From Microplitis mediator (taxonomy: Eukaryota > Arthropoda > Insecta > Hymenoptera > Braconidae): a DNA stretch of 64,000 nucleotides. The notes below the pieces were generated by a model that was not told where the DNA came from, did not search any database, and saw nothing but the letters and a program-made list of their open reading frames with translations. The translations under genes and the position numbers were made by a program. Location: assembly GCF_029852145.1 (NCBI RefSeq), contig NC_079969.1, forward strand, positions 18,099,798-18,163,797. The letters are read 5' to 3'. Shown piece by piece: positions 11,983 to 22,929 of this stretch. Numbering within the stretch: the first letter of the stretch is position 1; each line of letters begins with the position of its first letter.

Positions 11983-12250
11983 CTAATGCACCATTTAAAA
12001 TTAAATATAAATTGCCTCACAACTTAATATTCTAAATCTTGTACATACTTTGTAGCTCTAAGTTCTAATGTTAAGAATAGGCTAAGATTAGTTGTTAAGA
12101 TTCACAAATAAAAAGTACAAACTACAAGTATAAAACAAAATATAAACGAAACTTATATATTAATTTTTGTAAAAGTCATAAAGAAGATAACAGCAAAACT
12201 AACAGCTTTTTGTATTCAACCTAATCAGAAATAAAGAGAATTTTGAAACT
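11983..12250 (+). mobile_element. Probable 3' tail of the split LINE
   Basis: AT-rich sequence after the insertion, with short coding-like traces (ALSSNVKNRLRLV in one frame) and an AATAAAGAGAATTTTGAAAC stretch followed by short repeated GAAACTGAAC-type units. This suits a Jockey-type 3' untranslated region ending in simple repeats. The assignment rests mainly on position. Confidence 0.4.
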
Positions 12251-13130
12251 GAAACTGAACTGAGGCAGCGCATTCAGTTCTGACCAGTTATACTGTAAGG
12301 AATTCTTCAGATAGCGAGCAAGGCTATCAGCTACTAACCAACCGAAGCCTGTTCAAGTGCGCAAGCTTGAATAGTCTCCAGATCCATCTCTATAACAATC
12401 AGTTCTTTTTAGAACTACGCTTTAAGTTGGCTTAGCTCTTTTCAGAGCTAGTCAAGTAGACCTCGTCTAAACGTAAGACTTATCAATCTTGAACGGTTCT
12501 TCTCAGGACCTCACAACTGCAGCTCTCTCGTAAAACGTAGAAAACTAAAACGGTTTTTCTTAAGACCACAAAGGCCTTTATCAAGGCCACCATATTTTTA
12601 ACGTAAGATTCACTTTAGTGCATAAACTATCCACCGGTAGACTCCTCACTAAACATAGTGACACTTGGACCTGTGAAAAGGTGACATTTTTCCGATGTCA
12701 AGGAATATTTTGACATTAGCAGAAGTGAAATTAAGTGTTCCAATCATTTTACTTTTAATGGACGAAAATATTCACAAGGTATGGTTGTCATTACTGAAAT
12801 TGATGATAATAATAATTCATTATTTGGTAAAATTGTGGACATAGTCAGTGTTAATGAACAAATACTTTTTCTCATGTTTTCACTGAAAACAATGTATTTC
12901 GATGATCATTATCACGCATTTCGTGTCACCATCAATGATACAATGGATTTAGTTAAGAATTTAAGTTTCATGTTGAATTTGGTATCATGTATCTTAATCT
13001 AAAAAAAAAAAATTTATACTTTGTAGCCGTTCGGCACTTAGTTCAATATTCTGTTGACTATAATAAAAATTTTAATCACTGTTGAATGAAATTAAAACTT
13101 GTTGACATGTCATTTATACTTTAGTTGTAG
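12251..13130. other. Noncoding region holding a hairpin array
   Basis: No convincing gene. The 73-codon frame at 12781-13002 has no recognisable domain. The left half is occupied by the short-hairpin array annotated at 12401-12716; the right half is plain AT-rich DNA. Confidence 0.4.
12401..12716. repeat. Dense array of short hairpins with variable stems
   Basis: Successive hairpins, each with a different stem: AGTTCT-TTTT-AGAACT (12401-12416); TAGCTCT-TTTC-AGAGCTA (12433-12450); TAGAC-CTC-GTCTA (12457-12469); GGTTCT-TCTC-AGGACC (12495-12510, one wobble); GGTTTT-TCTT-AAGACC (12552-12567, one wobble); GGCCTT-TATC-AAGGCC (12573-12588); TCACTA-AACA-TAGTGA (12646-12661); TGACAT-TTTTCCG-ATGTCA (12682-12700); TGTCAA...TTGACA (12696-12715). 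Five of them have four-base loops ending in a pyrimidine, flanked by T and A. The pattern resembles that inside the LTR-like elements, but no element boundary was found here. Confidence 0.65.
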
Positions 13131-13337
13131 GCCACAAAAACTATTTTTTCGGTAAATGTAATATCGGTAGAGATTACCGATTTTCGACAACAGTTACCGA
13201 TTAAAATCAGTAGAGATTACTGATTGGAAATCAGTAGCTGCTACCGAAAAAAAATCGGTAATCTCTACCGATTTCAATCGGTTGCCCCTACCGATGACCA
13301 ATCGGTAGCCTTTACCGATTATTTTTTTCCGTGTATG
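13131..13337. mobile_element. Small MITE-like element made of covarying hairpins
   Basis: The ends are approximately inverted (CCACAAAAA.TATTTTTTCGG against the reverse of TTTTTTCCGTGTATGG). Inside are ATCGGTA-GAGAT-TACCGAT (13163-13181) and ATCAGTA-GAGAT-TACTGAT (13206-13224): the same loop with a G:C pair replaced by A:T in both arms. Later units are ATCGGTA-ATCTC-TACCGAT (loop reversed), ATCGGT-TGCCCCT-ACCGAT and ATCGGTA-GCCTT-TACCGAT. No target duplication was identified. Confidence 0.6.
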
Positions 13338-14162
13338 GATATATATTTTTAAATTGACACTTTGACATGTAATGTAATTTACATAAAAGAAAAACTAATA
13401 ATTGGGTTAGATATTCCAATTTAAGATAGGAATTTATTTACTGAGTAATTACAATGGATATAAATGAATAGAATTTGTTATTTCGAGTAACTTGGTCACT
13501 CATCAATAGTGAGAAGTATTTTAATTTAAGTAATTATTAATTAATATTGGTTTCACATGTATGACGTAATCTTATATCATAAATATCTGATTATTTTGTC
13601 AATATTTTGGTGCCTTATCGATAGGCCAAAATGATTAAAATATTTCCAGAAAGTTATTCATTCATTTTTCTAGAAACTGATAAAATTGCTGTTATGATAA
13701 TCAATTAATAAATTACTAGAAGTCTAAAATTTGATAATTTGTTGAACTCGGCTCAGCTTGAAATTAACAAGATATGCATTTTGGATAAGCATTAAATATC
13801 ATTGAATCCAAATATTTTACTCCGAAACCAATACCCAAATCGCATACTTTTCCAAATCTTATTATATATTTATAGTTTGGGTTTCATTTGCAAGTAAGAC
13901 TACTGAAAGTTTTCCTTCAGCAGTTATAACACAGGACTTTGATAGAACTCTTCAAGCCTTTAGTTATATGAGTATATTCTCAGTGGTAGTTCAACCAAAC
14001 TTCTATGCTTGCACAAATTAATATAATAACCAAACTTTGTGATAATTTCTGGGAAAATTGTTTTATGTTCAAATGTTTTTGGGAAATCCATCGTGTATAA
14101 ATGAAACTCGTAAAAGTGTGAAAAAATACGTAACGTCCGGAGATATCAAATGGGTGTCCACA
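13338..14162. other. AT-rich DNA upstream of the ankyrin gene, no gene seen
   Basis: No open frame of note and no repeat shared with the rest of the window was recognised. It may contain a 5' exon or promoter of the ankyrin gene, but nothing supports a precise position. Confidence 0.3.
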
Positions 14163-14165
14163 TGA

Positions 14166-16028
14166 AAAGATAAATTTAAACTATCTTATGTATCAGAAAA
14201 TCAAGGTCATGATCTCCATCGTATGGCTATTTATAAAAATAACGAAGACATGGTGAATCTTTTGTTGAAGCACAAAGCTAAACTTGAATGTGATCTTGAT
14301 AAAGACAGTCTTCTTCATTTGGCTGCTGGGACTCGAAATGTGAATATATCAATTATTAAGAGCCTTCTTGACAGTGGTATGGATGTTGATTCTAAAGTTA
14401 ATGAGTATGAAAAACCTTTACTGTATGCAATTAGAAGGAACAACATTAATAAGAAGAATTCTTGTGTGAAGGACGAAAATCAGTACGATACCATTAAATT
14501 TCTTTTAAAAAACGGTGCTTATATAATATGTCGTGCTGGCTATGATCAGAGGGCGATTCATGTGGTTATAGCTCAATGCAGTGTATATGTCGTTCAACTT
14601 TTTTTAGATTATGGCGAAAATATTAATGGCACGTTTAATAGGGGTGATACTTCACTTGTTGATGCTTTGAAGAATAAAACATATTTGAACATAATCAGTT
14701 TATGACAGAGAACCACTCCCCCAGGAGCTGATCCGTCACTCTGGCGACCTTCCAAGAAGGGCGCCACTAGGAGTTTTTTTCTCGGTCTCCTAGCACCGGA
14801 GTAATGTATTATTAATTATTATAAGTGTGAGGACAGGTGGATAAAGGAATTGGTTTTCGATTTATGAATAATTTATTTACTTATTTATTATAATTGTACT
14901 AAGTTTACGGTAATACACACACGCACTCCAGTTATCTTATATTTTACTACAAGTGTAAGTCCCCCGGACTCTCAACACCTGGTGAGATTCCCACGTAAGT
15001 CCCCTGGACTCTCAACGTAGGATGTCTGAGGTTGAATCGGGCGACCCTGCCTCAATTACTAAATTTACCTTCGGTTCCGCACCTTCCTGGCTTGCTACCT
15101 TGGTACCTGGCGTCTGGCTGGTGTGACCACCTCGCGCTAAGGAGTTGTTGAGCGTGCAGATGCTGGCGAAACCGCCTCGCTATCCTCTTATCGCTTAGCT
15201 GGCGAAACCACCTCGCTAGGGTTAGGGCGTAACTGGCGTAACTGCCTCGTCACCTCTCAGAGATGCTACCTGTTCGTTAGCGAGTGCTGACTGACTTCGA
15301 GCGGTTTTGCGGCGTCTTTTATAGTGAATTGTCACCAGAGGTTTTCCCTTACCCTTGTCTCTGGTGACGTTAATCGGTTCTTCTTCTTCATCTGGTTCGC
15401 CTTCCCCTACACTCACTTACTCACTATACTAAAACTTAAAATTCTACAATATGTGACTGACGATACTCATCCACGATACTCAGTCGATTGTTATAAATAA
15501 TAAGGGAATAATTAATTATTTTACCCTGTTACAAGTTTTATATTAGATCATACTGCTTGTGGTAATTATCGTCCTCGGAGGGGTACAACAGCTCTTGAAT
15601 TTCTTGATTCTAAATATAATAAGTATCAGACGGAAGATGAATATTTTCAGGATGCTAGTGAAGTTATCGTCAAATATATAGTGATATTGATGGCTTTGAA
15701 ATTAGATGTATCTGAAGATAATTTTTACAGAATTACGGCATTTCCTAAAGGTCAGAGGAAATATATGAAAAGGTGCGCAGAGGAATTGTCACGATTAATA
15801 ATTCAAAGAGTGGACAAAACTACGATTCCATTCTATTATATTTTAACTGGAAATAATTATAATCTTGCGATATATTCTAAAGATGCAAATGCAGTAAAAC
15901 TTTTGGAATCTGCATATTGTAAATACCGATTTCCACTATATGCAACTTCAATCAAACGTCAAATTCGACTAGGATTGAGGAGAAGCCTGGAAAGCTATGG
16001 GTCCGTATCAGCGCGAATATTTCAGTAG
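14166..16028 (+). pseudogene. Ankyrin-repeat gene with PRANC-like C-terminus, split by an element
   Basis: The 5' part (to 14700) carries ankyrin repeats: DLHRMAIYKNNEDMVNLLLK, DSLLHLAAGTRNVNISIIKSL, KPLLYAIRR and RAIHVVIAQCSVYVVQLFLD. The ATG at 14223 lies inside a repeat and the frame is open back to a stop at about 14163, so the true start or an upstream exon is missing. The element 14701-15533 inserts a TGA at once. Deleting it with one AGTT target copy leaves one continuous reading frame running from the 5' part into 15538-16028. That 3' part reads KYMKRCAEELSRLII...YRFPLYATSIKRQIRLGLRRSLESYG, resembling the start of a PRANC domain, which in poxvirus, Wolbachia and Nasonia ankyrin proteins is linked to ubiquitin-ligase recruitment. 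The domain's usual F-box-like end is absent: the frame stops at 16028, just before a LINE. PRANC assignment is by eye. Confidence 0.6.
14701..15533 (+). mobile_element. Solo-LTR-like element E1 inside the ankyrin gene
   Basis: Starts TATGACAG and ends CTGTTACA, flanked by the 4-bp duplication AGTT (14697-14700, 15534-15537). The same ends and a 4-bp duplication delimit 20975-22929 and 43289-45283. The first 100 bases share GGGCGCCACT with those copies. It is 833 bp against about 1.95-2.0 kb for the other two. Hairpins: AGTCC-CCC-GGACT (14958-14970), AGTCC-CCT-GGACT (14998-15010), GCGA-AACCGCC-TCGC (15166-15180), GCGA-AACCACC-TCGC (15202-15216). No coding sequence; the frame at 15222-15416 is incidental. 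Confidence 0.7.
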
Positions 16029-16085
16029 CGTATTTTCACAGGATGAGGGTACTATTGCTAATAATACTTAGTTGAAAGTGAGTCA

Positions 16086-17890
16086 GATGGATATATGAGG
16101 TAGAATGGAACTGGTTACTGGTGATGTCTTCCTAGACAGCATAGAAAAACTACCACATAAGATGACAGCAGAACTTGATGGTATTCTTTGCTCCATGGCT
16201 AGGTCCTGCGTCGGATGTCTTGTCAAACCTCTTAAAACTAATTTAATTTCTGGTTATGTAAAGGTATTTTTCCTGAGGTGTGGAAATCGTCTAAAGTATG
16301 CCCGATCTTTAAATCAGGTGATAACGCACTGGTACCAAACTACAGACCAATTTCTATTATTTCGGTATTCGCTAAGATTTTTGAGATGTTAATTTATGAT
16401 AAACTCCTAGCATTCTTCAAACTTAATATATCAGAAGCCAAACAAGGCTTCTTCAAGCAGAGATCAACAGTCACCAACCTGTTAGTATTTACGCACTACG
16501 TCTATGATGTCTTATCTTCGGGTGGGCAGGTTGATATGATTGAAACTGATTTTGCTAAAGCGTTTGACAGAGTGAATATTTCAATTCTTACAGAGGGACT
16601 CAAAGACTTAGGTATACCTGAACAACTTCTTAACTTACTGTCATCCTATCTTACTAATAGGAAAAACAAAGTTTTGTTCAGTGGATATTACTCTAATGAG
16701 TATATTTCTGGCTCAGGCACCCCGCAAGGCTCCAATCTAGGTCCCCTTTTATTCCTTGTATTCATTAACCCGTTACGTGAGCATATCTCTTGTTTTTTTG
16801 AGCTTTTTGCAGATGACGGAAAGTTATACTTAAAAATCAACACAATTGAGGATTGCAAATACTTAGAAAGAAATCGGGACGCATAGAGAGCTACTCCGGT
16901 GCAGAGATAATTAGCTCTGTGTAAATGAGTCCAAATGTCAAGTTATGACAATCTCCAGATCTCGCTCACCGGTTTTATGTGACTACTATTTAAATGGAGT
17001 AAAACTTAATAGTGTATCAGTATGCAAAGAGTTGGGAGTACTGTTTGACTCTCGATTTACGTTCAAAGAGCACTACAATAGCATAGCTAGCTCTGCCCTC
17101 AAAACACTTGGCTTCGTTATTAGAACCACGAATAACTTAAAGAATATTAAAACTATTAAGACCTTGTATGCATCACTTGTACGCCCAAAGTTAGAATATG
17201 CATTTATAGTATGGTCCCCAATTTATAAAAACCATATAATTGAGATTGAGAAAATACAGAGGAGATTTCTTAAATATCTATCTTATCAAAAAAATGGTGT
17301 ATACCCTGAAATGGGTACTGATTATTTACAATTATTTAACGATGCTGGTGTGCTGACTTGGGAGGAGAGGAGGAGTTGTGCTACTATTTTGTTTGCGAAA
17401 AATTTAGTTAGAGGACTTTTTGACTGTCCAAAGCTTCTTCAACAGATGCCTATACTGGTGCCATCATGTAACTTAAGAGTTATTAACCTATTATATACAC
17501 TCGTAGCTAAATCAGTATTGGCTCAAGCTGCTCCTTCATACAGAGTAGCACATCTATGTAACCTGATTATGAAGAAAAGTGATCGAGCTTGTGATATATT
17601 AGGGTTCAATCAAGATCTATCTATTAATGATTTAGCATCTGTTTGAACCTCACTAAGAAGCTAAAAATACCCATAAAACCTCGGACATTATGCAATTCAT
17701 AATTAGTAGTTATATTGTAAATTACTGGATAAATGTTCTTGTAACTATATGGCTTCGAGAAATTACACCATCCTAAGTAAACGTTTTATGGATTATGTAT
17801 ATTATTTTTTATCTGTTGCCAATAAAAATGTACTTAGTGGCCCTTTCAATGGCATTTGCTGTTGGGCTATTGTTTAAATAAATAAATCAA
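16086..17890 (+). pseudogene. 5'-truncated LINE reverse transcriptase
   Basis: Only the reverse transcriptase and C-terminal part remain. In order: KLPHKMTAELDGI (16150s), WKSSKVCPIFKSGDN and NYRPISIISVFAKIFE (16278-16410), FKQRSTVTNLL, ETDFAKAFDRVN, GTPQGSNLGPLLFLVF, FADDGKLYLKI, then after a short disturbed interval (16884-16944) the thumb-like C-terminus 16945-17646 (KELGVLFDSRFTFKEHY, LYASLVRPKLEYAFIVWSP). Catalytic AFD and FADD boxes are intact, unlike in the LINE at 7938-9937. Frameshifts lie near 16280 and 16890. The tail at 17865-17890 is AAATAAATAAATC-type simple repeat. The 5' truncation near 16086 is the usual result of incomplete target-primed reverse transcription. The family is Jockey/CR1-like at best. 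Confidence 0.75.
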
Positions 17891-18956
17891 TAAATACGGA
17901 GGTAACGTCCCGAGAGAAAAGCTGAGGAATATGAGACGCCAAGACTATCAGCGTGCAGTGGGACAACACTAAAAAGGAGAATCCGGATCTAGCAGCTACA
18001 GTGAAACCGCACGTGAATACGTTTCAGTTACAGCACTAAGACGGGAAATTTTCTGCGAAAGAAGGTTGGTCAGTTACAGTATTTTGAGTGTTTACAGGCT
18101 AAGATAGTAGAGTCAATATATAACCAATGTTAATTAAATAGTAGATTTTAACTGTACTGTTTATGATAATAAAGTTCCATTCCAGTGTTACGTCGAGATC
18201 AAGCGGGAAAATAATCAGTTAAAAGTTTTATACAATTTTATGTCATACAGAATAAATTTTATTTCTCGCGCGAAGCAACTTTCGTTCGGTAGTCTTTTTT
18301 TCTGTTGCTTCTTATTTTCGACAGCTGCACAGAAGGCTGAAAACGGAATTTCTAATCAGACCACCCAAATGCAATTGTGTGAGCCGAGCACTACTACATT
18401 AAAATCACAACAGAGGTACAACTTAAACGCCGACTAAGAGTCTAGCACAAAGAGTCTCCAACCACGACTCTTTACCTCCCGCAGAGTGCCACCAAATTTT
18501 TACTAGCCTCTGTTTGCCGCGGCATCCGGTCTTTTGTTCAATTAGGAGTCGATCCATATTCTAATAATTTCTATGTACGACAGTACACATATTCCTCTTC
18601 AATAAAAGAATATAAAATCGCTGTAACGTCTTCAATGCTAGTTTTTGTGGCAGCTGTGTCAATATCAAGACGAATGACTTGTTTCGTAGCTGGAATACAT
18701 AAAAACGCATCTGGTATAACAGCTAGACAATAAAAGTCGAACCAGTTTAATTGCCCGACAGCCAATAAAATTCAGTTATCAAAGTCTTTGTTAAAGTTGA
18801 TGGCCAGCCAACCGTGACGCTGTCTTTGATAAGAGCCAACCCTTCCCGTTTCATCTTAATCACCTTACGTGTCCACCAAATCTGTAGTCACCTGACTCGG
18901 CGCCCCTCTACTTCTCATACCTAGTTCCAAGTCCCAAGACAGAATACTTCTCCTCT
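17891..18956. other. Intergenic, no gene recognised
   Basis: The short frames 18240-18437 (+) and 18571-18765 (-) show no domain. A motif AAGAGTCTCCAACCACGACTCTT near 18450-18475 is another short inverted repeat (AAGAGTC...GACTCTT). Nothing else was identified. Confidence 0.3.
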
Positions 18957-19560
18957 AAGTGACACCACCCAACCACTTCCTCTATTGTATTCTACCTCCG
19001 ATCCGCCACTCACCTTATCACCATATTGACGACCATATTGATTCGCCTTCCTCTAACGATCCCTCCATGAGTACCCAAATAAGAACAAAGACCGCGAGGA
19101 TATATAAGGTTCGAAATCGCCTTCATCGTGGATCATCGAGAGTCTCCATTGTGCGTTCGTCTCGCCTTTTGTCTTCATTTTTACATTTCTTAACACCGAT
19201 TATATCATCTAACAGCTCGGAAGTAGTCAGATCTATTCCAAATTTATTCTTGGTTTGAGACTCCAGTCTAATTTTCGATATATTTCCACTGAAATTCAGG
19301 TGCGGTTTAATTCCCAATAGCGAATTTCTATTATCCTCTAAAGCCCTTTTTATTATCAATTCTAGAATACAATAATTGGCCATTCTCGAAAGACGGGGCC
19401 TCATTCCGCATTTTTGGTATATTCAATTGTATTCGAGCAATTATCGCTCTAGTTTAGAACTCGCGATTACGCGCATAGTGCGGGCGGAATTAGGAATTAT
19501 CTAACCTTCTGTGCGGGCGCGAATCTAAATTCTTAAATTCAGTGAAAGTGATTGTGAATA
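18957..19560 (+). mobile_element. Possible LTR with TATA box
   Basis: Starts AGTGACACC, similar to insect errantivirus LTR starts (AGTGAC...). A TATATAAG box lies at 19101-19108, followed about 30 bases later by ATCATCGAGAGTC. The downstream end, primer-binding site and target duplication could not be fixed, and no gag or pol follows, so a solo or truncated LTR is only a hypothesis. Confidence 0.25.
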
Positions 19561-20018
19561 ACCCAGCGCCACCGGAAAAGGGCCGACCACAGCGTGATCA
19601 CCTCCATTCAACGCCAAACGGGAGGGCCCAACTTGCTACGGGGTGTCTAACCAATTTTCCAGCCAACACGGAGCTACAGCAGCCATCACCTGTTGTATAG
19701 TAACAACAAACATCTTGAGACTCATTAAAAACTACCTGTATCTGTGAATCCTGAAATGTTTATTTGAGCACTAAGAAAAATGAATATATTCCTGACCTAT
19801 ATCCATGCTCAGCACCAAATATCGTAGTCCCCGTTACCCGAATAAAGGTTTCAAGTGTCTTGACTCGAAGTGAAGGGACTGTCTTGTGTTATGTCTGTCT
19901 GGACGTTATACCAGTTACTATATTTTTCTGCTGATTATTAATTATTCACTTACAACTCCTAAATAAAATTTCATTGCCGAAAACAGCGCATCATATTATA
20001 GCTCAGCTGAATACAGAA
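19561..20018. other. Intergenic, no gene recognised
   Basis: Moderately GC-rich up to about 19720, then AT-rich. No open frame with a domain and no clear repeat end. Confidence 0.25.
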
Positions 20019-20029
20019 AAAACAATCGG

Positions 20030-20600
20030 TCTATCGGTTGACCCTGTGGGCCAGCCCTAAAACATCCCGCTGTTTTCGAGCTCAAGGAGCTTGAAAACAT
20101 TGTTGCGAATACGTTTTCGAAAAAAAAGTTTTTTACCATTTTTTCTCCAACGATATCTCTCAAACGAATTGACCGATTGAGACGTTTAATGTAGAGATCG
20201 GTTAGATTTTGGAATCAATCCATTGAACGAATTAAAAGTTATCCAAAAGCAATATTTTCGAAAAATTTTTATTTTTGGAATATCTCCGAACGCATCTTAC
20301 CGATAAAGCTCAAATTTTTTCAGCTTCTAGATCTAAACAAGCCGCGGCGAATGACACCTCAACGTTAAAAATCGGTCTATCCGTTCAAGAGTTACAGATA
20401 TTTACATCCATACGTACGTACGTGCGTACGTACACACATACATACACTCAGATATCATCTTGAAATTAGTCAGAATAGCTTCCTGGAACTTAAAAATGTC
20501 AAGATCTAATAGGATATCGATTTTCGAAAATCGGATCGAAATCAATAATTTCCCGAATTCTTGAAAATTTTCAATTTTCTTAGCGAGAAGTTAAAAAATA
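20030..20600 (-). repeat. Microsatellite-bearing repeat family C, short copy
   Basis: Reverse-strand copy of the family seen at 56190-57785 and 58558-61960. One end has AACTTCTCGCTAAGAAAATTG, the other CTCAAGGAGC..GAAAACA.CGGGA followed by GGGTCAACCGAT. At the place where the other copies have long (TG)n tracts this copy has a mixed CGTACGTACGTGCGTACG plus CACACATACA tract (20410-20447). There is no coding capacity. Confidence 0.6.
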
Positions 20601-20974
20601 ATTATAATGCAACAGGTACCTCGTCTTGCGTCATATATACAGTTAAGTCCCGGAAGATTTAAGTTACAGAGTTTATGAAAAATAACGGTTACGACCCATT
20701 ATAGAAAACCTATGTAAGTGACTGGTATCCACTGACTTAGGCAATGACAGACTTACTATTAGTATTTAAGCCAAGGACCGGACTAGGTTCTAGTATTGAA
20801 GACTAGGGATACGAGCTTTACAGTATTTTTCAGGTTCCGGAAGCTTAATATAGGTCATCAGCGATAGCAGTACCAGTTAATAGAATCAATAGTTGAAACA
20901 GGAACCGGACAAGAACAGGAAATAAGACTATGTTCAAGATCAAATGAAAGAAAAGAAGGAGGTTCCAGTGTATC
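20601..20974. other. Intergenic, no gene recognised
   Basis: Unremarkable sequence that ends at the TATC target site of element E2. Confidence 0.25.
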
Positions 20975-22929
20975 TATAACAGGGATATGCTGCTACTCTG
21001 GTCGTCCTTTATCAAGGGTGCCACTGGAAGTGATAACGGCCTCCCAGAGCTGGATCGTAGATCATCAGGGTCGGTGTAAATTAATTAATTGTAAGAGAGA
21101 GAAGAGGAAGGATGATTTATAATAAATTTAATTCACTTTTATTTAACCTTTATACCTTTTATTTATTTACGTCAATTACCTTTGACAAACCTTTTCTTTT
21201 AAACCTTTTAACCTTATAACCTTTACGACCTAATACCTTATAAACCTTGTAACTTATAGACCTTATAAACCTTATACCTTATACATTTTACCTTATAACT
21301 AACGTCAACTACCTTTGACGATTTTAAAACTTATTCTTGTCAACTACCTTTGACGATTTTCTAAACCTTAACTAAGCCAACTACCTTAACTACCTTTGGC
21401 ATCATACACACACGCACACAACTTTATTGCCACTACTAGCCAACTACCTTTGACATTTATTTTAAAATCTTAATTTAAAATCGACGTACCTGACGAATCT
21501 TAATTATCAATAATTTTCCATACCTTGATTCCCTGGGTCTCTACACGCACACACTCACACTAGTCCCCTGGACTAATTTCCACACACACTGACTTTGAAT
21601 AATTTTAAAATGGCGTCCGGCCATCAACTTTCCCGCCACACTTTTACAATAAATTAATTAATTAAAATTGAGTTTAAAGACGATTTTATTATTAATTGAT
21701 TAATTTTATTGATTCCTCACTATCACTTTTATTAATTTTCATGATTATCTTTAATCGCAATAATTTTCCGTCAGTAATCTCAATATCACATTTACCCGAT
21801 TCTTTCAAGTATGCGTCACTGACTACTTTTGACTTTCCTCGATTCTTTACTTTCCAGTTAATTAATTTTCTTTTATTATTATTAATTTTAATTACGATAA
21901 TTTATTAATTACTATTATTTAATAATTTGATTATTAATTAATTGTATTTTTATCTCTCAGACTTCTCGCGTCTGTTTAATCGATCATTCAATTATTTATT
22001 GGTTCTTTACAATTTTTATTTTAATTATTCAATTAATTTCATTTAACTATTTTAATTAATTTTACTTATTTAAATTAATTAATATTATTTTACTCGGACT
22101 AGATCACGGAATTTCTGGCTTGTGTTTTACACAATGGGCCTAGAAATTTCTACGACGCAAAAATTTCGGCAATGGCCTGGAATCGTGAACGACGCCCTGG
22201 ATCCAGCTGAAGGGCCTGGATCCGTTTAGACAACGTCTGGCTTAAATTATTTTTAACAAAATTTACACTAATTAATTTATTACGAGCCTAGACGCGGATT
22301 AGCCCGACGAACGACTAAGTATTTTTATTGAATTAAATTAATATTCTGGCTTGGACCTAGAAAATTAATTTTATTAATACCTGATGTAAATTCTGGTGTT
22401 TTCTTCTGTTGCTTTATCTCCGTCTTGTAGTTCGTCTCGTCGGTTCCTTATCTCCTCTTGTCTCTCAAAGTTCCAAATTTTGTCTCGTACTCTCCTTCAC
22501 CTGCTTTTCCAGAATAATTAGTAATAGTTATAAAAGATACCTGCTTATGGCCTGGTATCTGTAGTATTTATAATTTATATCGCTTGGTTCCACAATTACA
22601 GAATCCAAGTAAATAATTCATTAATTACCTGCGGTTTAGTTGAGCGTCTCGATCCATGGGAGGTCTGTCCGGTTGTGTCCCGGTCTCGATTTCCACCGAC
22701 ACTTATAATTATGCACCTACTCGACTAGATTCGGCAACTTCCGGAAATCTGGAAACTCCTACTCACAACTAGGGGGGACTGACGGACAGGCCCCTATAAT
22801 TACCACTCCTGACGATAAGTCGTGCTCTACCCTGGATAACCCTGGGGTAGTTATGGTTTTTATCGACGGAGCGCAGAATAGATAATTATGCTAATCTGAA
22901 CGCGGAAAATTCAAATTTTTCCTGTTACA
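20975..22929 (+). mobile_element. Solo-LTR-like element E2
   Basis: Starts TATAACAG, ends CTGTTACA, with target duplication TATC (20971-20974, 22930-22933). The opening matches E1 and E3 (GGTGCCACTGGAAG, CGGCCTCCCAGAGCTGGATC). The left third holds repeated hairpins GTCAA-TTACCT-TTGAC (21171-21186) and GTCAA-CTACCT-TTGAC (21304-21319, 21339-21354), then GCCAA...TTGGC (21376-21400), in which T:A has become C:G in both arms, and a half-changed unit at about 21439. GGCCTGGATCC units repeat near 22195-22220. No coding sequence was found. Confidence 0.7.

Noticed and set aside
12401..12716. CRISPR array
   Set aside because: The repeats are not identical, there are no unique spacers of constant length, and the DNA is eukaryotic.
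14166..16028. Polydnavirus-type vankyrin gene
   Set aside because: Vankyrins are shorter and lack a PRANC-like end, and no proviral neighbours are present.
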